Assembly: GCA_003153915.1 (NCBI GenBank)
Contig: PMBX01000069.1
Coordinates: 7,240 to 19,937, forward strand
Source of the DNA: Phycisphaerales bacterium
Lineage (GTDB): Bacteria; Planctomycetota; Phycisphaerae; SM23-33
Direction of reading: 5' to 3'
DNA length: 12,698 nucleotides
This document shows, piece after piece, positions 7,471-12,698 of this stretch (its first letter is position 1; every line of letters begins with the position of its first letter). The position numbers were made by a program, and so were the translations under genes. The notes beneath the pieces are model-generated. The model was not told where the DNA came from. It did no database searches and worked only from the letters and a program-made list of their open reading frames with translations.

Positions 7471-7498
7471 CGCTTGGGCTTTTCCTAGGAGAGATAAA

Positions 7499-8707
7499 GT
7501 GCTTGGCAACACATTCGGCCGCATCTTCCAGGTAACCACCTGCGGCGAGAGCTATGGTTGGCATGCCACCACCGAGCAGTCCGGCTGGGGCGGGGCTATC
7601 CTGACCATCGTCAACGGCGTGCCGGCGGGCATCCGCCTGGACGTGGCCAGGATTCAACAAGAACTGGACAAGCGGCGCCCCGGTCAGAGTAAGCTGGATT
7701 CTCCCCGCAAAGAAACCGACCGCGTCGAAATCGTCAGCGGACTCGGGCAGGGCCTGACCACCGGCGCGCCCGTGGGCCTGCTGATCCGCAACGTGGATAC
7801 GCAGGACAGCCACATCGAGCAATACCGAGCGGTCAAGGATGTCATTCGTCCCGGCCACGCGGAGTTGAATTTTTTCTATAAATATGGCGAACATGGCGAC
7901 TGGTGCGGCGCAGGGCGAGCCAGCGGACGCGAGACTGTTGGGCGGGTGGCCGGCGGCGCGGTGGCTAAGCAAATCCTCGCGCGCGAAGGCATTGAAGTCC
8001 TCGCCCACGTGATCGAATCGCACGGCATTAAGGGCCGTTGCATCAGCGATGGGACCATGATCTTCGAGGAAATGAAGGCCAACTACCGCACCAACGACCT
8101 CAACTGCTGCGACTTGTCGGCGGCGGAGCGAATGATCGCCGACCTATTGAAGGTGCGAGAAGCCGGGGATACTGCCGGCGGCGCCATCGAGATCGTCGCC
8201 CGCGGCGTCCCGGCGGGCCTGGGTGAACCGGTCTTCGACAAAATCAAGGCCACCATCGCCCACGGTCTGTGCAGTATCGGGGCGATGACCGCCTTGGAAT
8301 TTGGTTCCGGTGCCGCCGCCTCGCGAATGCTGGGCAGCGAGTGGAACGACCAGCCGTTCGTGGAAGCTGGTCGGGTCCGCTTCCACACCAACCGCTGCGG
8401 TGGATTCCTGGGCGGCATGAGCAACGGCGAGGACCTGGTGATGCGGATGTCCGTCAAGGCCACCCCCACCATCTCCAAGCAGCAGGACACCGTGGACATG
8501 ATGACGCTGGAACAAAAAAAGCTGGCGGCCATCACCCGACGCGACATCAGCATCTGTCCGCGCATCTATCCCGTCGCCGAGGCCATGGTAGCCATCGCCC
8601 TCCTGGACGCCCTGTTCCTAGCTCGCGGCTGGTGCGGCCTATCGCATCTGGACAAGAAATGGCAGAACCTTGCCGAGCCTCGCCATCGCGGGGACTATTC
8701 GATATAA
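7499..8707 (+). CDS. aroC: Chorismate synthase, divergent signature motifs
   Basis: A 402-residue enzyme expected to convert EPSP to chorismate with reduced FMN as cofactor. It starts at GTG (7499), set by a strong AGGAG (7487-7491) seven bases upstream. Family landmarks are MLGNTFGRIFQVTTCGESYG at the N-terminus, RRPGQSKLDSPRKETD (59-74), RPGHAE (117-122), GAGRASGRET (137-146), LGEPVFDKIKA (241-251), GGFLGGMSNGED (301-312) and PRIYPVAEAM (354-363). Three differ from the textbook signatures. GESHG is GESYG, with Tyr19 at the position of a conserved His. GGGRSSARET is GAGRASGRET. RHDPC is RRDIS. About ten extra residues (within WHATTEQSGWGG) follow the first motif. The RPGH histidine is kept. 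The overall match and the adjacent aroA make AroC by far the best call. A recent loss of function seems unlikely because the rest is well conserved; a lineage-specific subclass is more likely. Confidence 0.93.
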   Translation: MLGNTFGRIFQVTTCGESYGWHATTEQSGWGGAILTIVNGVPAGIRLDVARIQQELDKRRPGQSKLDSPRKETDRVEIVSGLGQGLTTGAPVGLLIRNVDTQDSHIEQYRAVKDVIRPGHAELNFFYKYGEHGDWCGAGRASGRETVGRVAGGAVAKQILAREGIEVLAHVIESHGIKGRCISDGTMIFEEMKANYRTNDLNCCDLSAAERMIADLLKVREAGDTAGGAIEIVARGVPAGLGEPVFDKIKATIAHGLCSIGAMTALEFGSGAAASRMLGSEWNDQPFVEAGRVRFHTNRCGGFLGGMSNGEDLVMRMSVKATPTISKQQDTVDMMTLEQKKLAAITRRDISICPRIYPVAEAMVAIALLDALFLARGWCGLSHLDKKWQNLAEPRHRGDYSI

Positions 8708-8728
8708 AAAAGTGTATGAAAACTACAC
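8703..8728 (-). terminator. Likely intrinsic terminator downstream of rpoN
   Basis: On the minus strand GTGTA (8728-8724), loop GTTTTCA, TACAC (8716-8712) is followed at once by ACTTTTTTATAT-type sequence running to 8703. This is a short hairpin plus T-tract about 70 nt after the rpoN stop. The stem is only 5 bp and not GC-rich. It touches the aroC stop codon, and on the plus strand the hairpin is not followed by T residues. Confidence 0.45.
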
Positions 8729-8798
8729 GTTCTTAGACCCCCTGGCTGCCGTGAGTCATCTCCGCGATTTGCCCGTATGTCCGATGGGGCTATGCCGC

Positions 8799-10277
8799 TC
8801 AATATTTCCTTCGTTTCCGCGCCGGGGGAATATCCAGAAGCCCGCGATACTTAGCCACCGTCCGCCGAGCGATGTCCAGACCGTGTTGTTTCAACTCCAT
8901 CGCCAACTCGTCGTCGTTGAGCGGATGGGCCTTGTCTTCGGTGTCGATGATCTCTTTGAGCCGCACTCGCACGGCGTCCCAGGCGACGTCCTGGCCGTCG
9001 GCGGTGGTCGTCCCGCCGGAAAAGAACATCCGCAAGGGATAAATCCCTCGCGGTGTCTGAACATACTTGCCGGCTACCGCCCGGCTAACCGTGGCCACGT
9101 GCACGCCTACCTTACCGGCCACATCCGCCATCGGCAGGGGTTTGAGGGCCTCCTGACCTTCATCTAGGAAGGCCTTCTGGACGGCAAAGACTTCCTCCAC
9201 CACGCGCTTGACTGTTGCCCTGCGCTGTTCGATAGCGCCGATAAGCCACTGGGCGGAACGGATGTTCTTCTGGACAAACTGCCGCGTCTGCGTATCGGCG
9301 GTACGGTCCTTGGCCAGCTTGCGATATGCTTTGGAAATATAGAGCATCGGTTGGTTACCGTCTGACATGGAAACCTTCAACTCTCCGCCGGGGGCCATCT
9401 CTACCGTCACGTCGGGCATAACTCCCGGGGCGGACCTCTGCCCCACCAGCGCACCGGGGCGCGGATTGAGGCGGGAGAGATTCTCGATGGCGGCCTTGAT
9501 CTGCTCCATACTATTTCCGGTCCGTTTGGCGATCTGCGGTAGGCGGTTCATCTCGATATCCCGCAGGAACCTCCCTACCAGCTCCTTCTCCAGGGACATG
9601 TCCCTTCCACCGGCTGACTCGGCCTCCAGTTGCAGCAGCAGGCATTCCTTCAGATCGCTGGCGCCGATGCCAGGCGGATCAAGCGACTGGATGGCCGTCA
9701 GCGCTGTCCGCAGCGCCGCGATGGTCGGCGGTTCGTTGGTATGCTTGGGCATTTCCTCCAGTTCGGTTCGCAGATAGCCGTCGTCCTCTATGAAGTTGAT
9801 GATGAGTCGCCCGGCGGCCTTGATGTCATCGGGCAGTTCCACAAAGGCCCATTGATGTAGCAGGTATTCATTGAGCGACTCTTCAGGGGCGGGCGCGTTG
9901 GCCATGGCGTCTAGCTTGCGATCGCGTTCGCCCGTCTCCGCCGGCCTGGCGCGCGAGGGGGCGGCGCTGTTGGAAAATTCCGGTCCGTATGCGTTTGTAT
10001 AATCGTCAAGCCGGCGGAAATCTTCGTTGCCCTTCTCGCCGTCCACCACCATCTGCCGCTCACCGCGAAGGTCATCCTCCTCGTCGCGTAGCATCGGGGC
10101 TTCCTGGTCCACGCCTGGATCACGGAGTTCCAGCACGGGGTTGGACTGAAGCTCGGCCTCGATCCGCTCCTGCAATGCCATCATCGGAAGCTGGAGGATC
10201 TCCATGGATTGGATGATCCGGGGCGCCAGCTTCATCCGTTGTTCAAGCCGGAACTGCTGCGACGTGTCGAGCCTCAT
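8799..10277 (-). CDS. rpoN: RNA polymerase sigma-54 factor
   Basis: A 492-residue sigma-54 protein, full length for the family. Region I (1-50; LEQRMKLAPRIIQSMEILQLPMMALQERIEAEL) is the Gln/Leu-rich activator-responsive segment. An acidic variable region II (about 51-130) follows. The core-binding domain spans about 130-330 (SLNEYLLHQW, IEDDGYL, LDPPGIGASDLKECLLLQ, LNPRPG). The promoter-binding helix-turn-helix is at 382-411 (PMADVAGKVGVHVATVSRA, then KYVQTPRG). The RpoN box, ARRTVAKYR, is intact at 470-478 and is the family hallmark for -24 recognition. Sigma-54 directs RNA polymerase to -24/-12 promoters and needs AAA+ activators, none of which is in this window. The ATG at 10277 has no clear Shine-Dalgarno. 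The gene follows recR on the same strand after 186 bp, which suggests a separate promoter. Confidence 0.97.
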   Translation of the reverse strand: MRLDTSQQFRLEQRMKLAPRIIQSMEILQLPMMALQERIEAELQSNPVLELRDPGVDQEAPMLRDEEDDLRGERQMVVDGEKGNEDFRRLDDYTNAYGPEFSNSAAPSRARPAETGERDRKLDAMANAPAPEESLNEYLLHQWAFVELPDDIKAAGRLIINFIEDDGYLRTELEEMPKHTNEPPTIAALRTALTAIQSLDPPGIGASDLKECLLLQLEAESAGGRDMSLEKELVGRFLRDIEMNRLPQIAKRTGNSMEQIKAAIENLSRLNPRPGALVGQRSAPGVMPDVTVEMAPGGELKVSMSDGNQPMLYISKAYRKLAKDRTADTQTRQFVQKNIRSAQWLIGAIEQRRATVKRVVEEVFAVQKAFLDEGQEALKPLPMADVAGKVGVHVATVSRAVAGKYVQTPRGIYPLRMFFSGGTTTADGQDVAWDAVRVRLKEIIDTEDKAHPLNDDELAMELKQHGLDIARRTVAKYRGLLDIPPARKRRKY

Positions 10278-10463
10278 ACGTTTTCATTCTACGCGCCAAG
10301 GCGCGATTTCCGCAATGCCGCATCCGGCAAGGCCAACAGATAGATCCAGGTTCGGAAAGTGGTTTTTCGCCACCACAGTCTCAAACCGATACCCGCCAGC
10401 CGGTTGGAAAGCCGCCACAGCAAAAGCCGATCCCCTCAAACCCATCGCGGAGCGACGCGCGGG
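10278..10463 (-). other. recR-rpoN gap with three dyads
   Basis: No gene is supported here. Three dyads lie within 85 bp, given in minus-strand order. GTGGT/ACCAC (10376-10372 and 10363-10359) is followed by TTT and could be a weak recR terminator. TGCCG-gatg-CGGCA (10329-10316) is a 5-bp hairpin whose core matches one arm of the enterobacterial REP sequence. CGCGCC-tt-GGCGCG (10305-10292) ends 14 nt before the rpoN ATG. The promoter of rpoN should lie in this gap, but I see no good sigma-70 hexamer pair. Confidence 0.35.
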
Positions 10464-11063
10464 TCACAGGTCGTGGCGCTGGGTGATCGCATCGGTGAGG
10501 ATGGACTTGTTGGCGTATTCGATCTGCCCGCCGCTGGGAAGTCCCCGCGCCAGACGGGTGACCTTCACCCCCAATGGGGCCAGCAGCGTTGAGATATGCA
10601 GCGCGGTGGCGTCCCCCGCGACGGTGGGGTTGGTCGCCAGAATTACCTCGCGGACCCCACCGGCCCGGACGCGCTGCTCCAGTGCCGAAATCGTCAGGTC
10701 CTCCGGCTCGCTGCCCTCCAATGGAGCGATGTGTCCCATCAGCACATGATAGACACCTCCATAAGCCCCTGTAGATTCCAGCGATAGCAGGTCCTTGGGT
10801 TGTTCCACGATACAGATGGTGGACTTGTCCCGCCGCGGGTCGCCGCAGATTGTGCACAGGTCGCCTTCGGCAAGGTTGAAACACGTCTTGCAAGGCCGGA
10901 CCAGGGACTTGACGTCCTGAATCGCCGAAGCCAGGGCGAGGGCCTCCGGTGGGGCGATCTTGAGGATGTGAAACGCCAACCGCTCCGCGGTGCGCGCTCC
11001 GATGCCTGGCAACTTGCCAAACTCTTGTATCAGGCGCTCGATGGCGTGGGAGTAACCGGGCAT
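10464..11063 (-). CDS. recR: Recombination mediator RecR
   Basis: A 199-residue protein of standard length. With RecF or RecO it helps load RecA onto gapped DNA. An N-terminal helix-hairpin-helix (about 12-36; FGKLPGIGARTAERLAF) binds DNA. A four-cysteine zinc site follows (Cys58, Cys61, Cys70, Cys73). A Toprim domain spans about 80-175 (TICIVEQPKDLLSLESTGAY, then MGHIAPLEG and the nucleotide-binding-like ILATNPTVAGDATA). The C-terminal GLPSGGQIEYAN corresponds to the family GLPxGGDLEYAD motif, with Gln and Asn replacing two Asp residues. The gene lies 31 bp downstream of ybaB and is almost certainly co-transcribed with dnaX and ybaB, the usual bacterial arrangement. The ATG is weakly served by a distant AGGAA. 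Confidence 0.97.
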   Translation of the reverse strand: MPGYSHAIERLIQEFGKLPGIGARTAERLAFHILKIAPPEALALASAIQDVKSLVRPCKTCFNLAEGDLCTICGDPRRDKSTICIVEQPKDLLSLESTGAYGGVYHVLMGHIAPLEGSEPEDLTISALEQRVRAGGVREVILATNPTVAGDATALHISTLLAPLGVKVTRLARGLPSGGQIEYANKSILTDAITQRHDL

Positions 11064-11094
11064 GGGCAGTCTCGGTGTTCCTGGTTGTAGGACG

Positions 11095-11424
11095 TTATCC
11101 CAGCAATCCTTCCAGTCCCGGCAGGGGCATTCCGCCTGTGATTTCCTTCATGGCCGCTGCGGCAGCGGTGGAAGCCTGTTCCTGCGCGGCGGCGACGGCG
11201 GCCTTGACCATATCGCCTAGCATCTCCGCGTCGCAATCGTTCAGGACAGCCTGGCCGATCCGCAGGTCGATCAGTTGCATCTTTCCGTTGACGGTGGCCG
11301 AGACGCTTCCGCCACCCGCCTGCGCCACATACTCGCTGGCGGCCAGTCTGGCCTGCACATCGCCCAGGCGTTTCTTCATCTCGCCAGCCATCTTGAGCAT
11401 CTTGCTAAAATCGCCGAACATCAT
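11095..11424 (-). CDS. ybaB: YbaB/EbfC family nucleoid-associated protein
   Basis: A small DNA-binding protein (109 residues) of the YbaB/EbfC family, which forms a 'tweezer' dimer and associates with the nucleoid. Visible features are the N-terminal helix MMFGDFSKMLKMAGEMKKRL, a Gly-rich turn and central strands (GGGSVSATVNGKMQLIDLRIGQAVL), a C-terminal helix rich in Ala, and the family's Gly/Met/Pro-rich tail ending GLEGLLG. Start choice: GAGGAG is followed by AC and then ATGATG. The first ATG (11424) overlaps the dnaX stop as ATGA. The second (11421) overlaps it as TGATG and has the better 5-nt spacing. Either way translation is probably coupled to dnaX. The dnaX-ybaB-recR order is a strong contextual confirmation. 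Confidence 0.95.
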   Translation of the reverse strand: MMFGDFSKMLKMAGEMKKRLGDVQARLAASEYVAQAGGGSVSATVNGKMQLIDLRIGQAVLNDCDAEMLGDMVKAAVAAAQEQASTAAAAAMKEITGGMPLPGLEGLLG

Positions 11425-12698
11425 GTCTCCTCGTTGGCCGGCAGTTCGCCGTCCTTGCGGATATCCACTACCCCCCCGCCGAAAAGGTCCACCACCGCCC
11501 GAACGGCGGGGTCTTTTGCCAGTTCGTTCTTCTCCACCGTGCTCAGCATGCCATTGGCATTGGCCGCGAGAGGCGATTTTCCCCCTCCGTTGGAGACATA
11601 TTCACATCGAATCGCCTTGCCCGCCAAGTCTGCCAAGGCAGAGGCAACGGCTTGGCTCATCGCCCCCGCGCAACGGAGGCGAAGCGGCTCGTGGGCTGGA
11701 TCGAAGCCCAATCGCAAAACCAGCCCATCGAAACCCAACACCGCCGCCGGCTGAAGCATCCCCGCCACTTGCGATAACCGCTTTGCGAATAATGCCCCGA
11801 CAACCACTTGCCAGTTGTCCATCAGCCAGGCGGCCTCCCACCGGATGGTTTGCGGTGCGGCGCCGGACGATGGTCCGTTGACAGATGACGACAAGACAGT
11901 TGCTCCTTCTGCCGGGCGAGAGGACGCTTTTCGCCCCGTGGATGGCGCGGGCTTGCCGCCGCGGAGGGCCTCCAGGCGGTCCAGAAGGCTCTGTGGGTCC
12001 ACGAACTTGTCCGCCTCTGCCAGGCGAACCACGGCCGCCTCTGCCAATGCCCTGGCCAAGGAGGAGGTACGAATGTTGCGGGTAAGGCTCTGGAGGATAC
12101 CAACCGCCTGCACCATCGCCGGGGTGGACATTCGCTTGGACAATTCCGCCACCGAGGCCCGTTGGGCATCGGGCAATTCCAGCAGGTCGCTTTCGGCCCC
12201 GCAGCAGGCGGCCAGCATCATGTTGCGGAAGACCCCGCCAACGGCCTCGACGGCGGAGGAAAGTCCCACGCCGCCTTCGAGCACCGCGTTTAGTTCTGCC
12301 AGCGCCCCGGCGGCGCTGCCAGCGACGATCTGGGCGGCCAGGGCGATCATCCGCTCGTCGCTGGGCGTCCCCAGGATGCGCACGACTTGGTCCTCGGTCA
12401 GTTCCGCCCCCCCCGCCAGGGCCTGGTCCAACAGGCTCAATGCGTCGCGCATTGAGCCCGCCGCCGAGCGGGCGATGCGGAACAGGGCGGCCGGTTCCGC
12501 TCGGACCTTTTCGGCCTGGCAAATGGCTTTCAGGTGGTCGCCGATCAATCGGGTAGGGATGTTGCGGAAGTCGAACCGCTGGCATCGCGACAGGATGGTG
12601 GGGGGAACCTTTTCCACTTCCGTGGTGGCGAAGATGAACTTCACGTGGCCTGGAGGCTCCTCCAGCGTCTTGAGCAGGGCGTTGAAGGCCTCCTTGGT
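11421..12698 (-). CDS. dnaX: DNA polymerase III clamp-loader subunit gamma/tau (5' part outside window)
   Basis: The frame is open to the right edge, so the start lies beyond it; 425 residues are visible. The visible part begins inside the AAA+ ATPase with TKEAFNALLKTLEEPPGH and FIFATTEVEKVPPTILSRCQRFDF, which includes sensor 1 and the Ser-Arg-Cys arginine-finger motif. The lid carries sensor 2 (AAGSMRDALSLLDQAL). The collar domain follows (LTEDQVVRILGTPSDERMI ... LARALAEAAVVRLA). A low-complexity Pro/Ser/Ala linker leads to a C-terminal domain ending FGGGVVDIRKDG, common in non-enteric DnaX proteins. The Walker A and zinc-cysteine regions must lie outside the window. A run of seven G residues near the 3' end (11477-11471) is the only obvious slippage-prone stretch. 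It lies too close to the stop to generate a gamma form. The gene overlaps ybaB by 4 bp. Confidence 0.95.
   Translation of the reverse strand, partial: TKEAFNALLKTLEEPPGHVKFIFATTEVEKVPPTILSRCQRFDFRNIPTRLIGDHLKAICQAEKVRAEPAALFRIARSAAGSMRDALSLLDQALAGGAELTEDQVVRILGTPSDERMIALAAQIVAGSAAGALAELNAVLEGGVGLSSAVEAVGGVFRNMMLAACCGAESDLLELPDAQRASVAELSKRMSTPAMVQAVGILQSLTRNIRTSSLARALAEAAVVRLAEADKFVDPQSLLDRLEALRGGKPAPSTGRKASSRPAEGATVLSSSVNGPSSGAAPQTIRWEAAWLMDNWQVVVGALFAKRLSQVAGMLQPAAVLGFDGLVLRLGFDPAHEPLRLRCAGAMSQAVASALADLAGKAIRCEYVSNGGGKSPLAANANGMLSTVEKNELAKDPAVRAVVDLFGGGVVDIRKDGELPANEET

Noticed and set aside
7394..7498. Upstream extension of the aroC frame into the end of aroA
   Set aside because: GTG 7499 has a strong AGGAG at ideal spacing and gives the normal N-terminus (MLGNTFGRIF); the extension is out-of-frame aroA sequence.
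6541..7539. 332-codon minus-strand open frame antisense to aroA
   Set aside because: It is a mirror frame of a GC-rich coding gene, with no domain pattern, signal or ribosome site; aroA is certain.
10312..10325. Sigma-54-like GG-N10-GC (with TTGC) upstream of rpoN, suggesting autoregulation
   Set aside because: Only the minimal GG and TTGC bases match; the rest of the -24 element does not, and such spacings occur often by chance in GC-rich DNA.
11471..11477. Seven-G run in dnaX as a programmed frameshift site for gamma/tau
   Set aside because: It lies within about 20 codons of the dnaX stop, so a shift there could not produce the usual truncated gamma product.
11602..12585. 327-codon minus-strand open frame inside dnaX
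   Set aside because: It is an alternative frame of dnaX rich in Arg/Gly/Pro, as expected from high GC; the DnaX motifs lie in the other frame.

Overview
This is a GC-rich bacterial chromosomal window. It probably comes from the Planctomycetota or another lineage of the PVC superphylum, quite possibly a metagenome-assembled genome. Three things suggest this: an AroA whose glyphosate-site loop (GNSGIILRF) resembles the chlamydial type as I remember it, a secreted protein made only of carboxypeptidase-regulatory-like repeats, and a pair of secreted FlgT/CsgG-like paralogues with no housekeeping name. The assignment is inference; no rRNA or tRNA gene is present.

Layout. Positions 1-2370 (+) hold two tandem paralogous envelope proteins of unknown function; the first is cut by the window edge. 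Positions 2389-3690 (-) encode a major facilitator transporter, converging on them, with a likely weak terminator in the junction. An AT-richer 222-bp gap follows. Positions 3913-5991 (-) encode a secreted seven-repeat beta-sandwich protein. A 198-bp divergent promoter region (5992-6189) separates it from aroA-aroC (6190-8707, +), which encode the last two steps to chorismate. Convergent to these on the minus strand is a housekeeping block read in the order dnaX (cut by the right edge), ybaB, recR, rpoN. dnaX and ybaB overlap by 4 bp (3 bp if the second ybaB ATG is used), recR follows after 31 bp, and rpoN after 186 bp.

How the genes work together. AroA and AroC form a compact operon. The dnaX-ybaB-recR block is the widespread replication/recombination cluster (clamp-loader subunit, nucleoid-associated protein, recombination mediator). 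rpoN adds sigma-54, so sigma-54 promoters and their activators should exist elsewhere in the genome. The paralogue pair, the transporter and the repeat protein are envelope functions with no clear link to the housekeeping genes.

Points most worth a second look: (1) a two-state-looking structured leader upstream of the repeat protein, in which one pyrimidine segment can pair either with a downstream stem partner or with the Shine-Dalgarno; (2) an AroC with altered signature motifs (GESYG, GAGRASGRET, RRDISI) and an insertion after the first; (3) an AroA with Ile and Phe at the positions of the two engineered glyphosate-tolerance substitutions; (4) the tandem paralogue pair. I see no CRISPR array, insertion sequence, phage gene or recognisable defence system.
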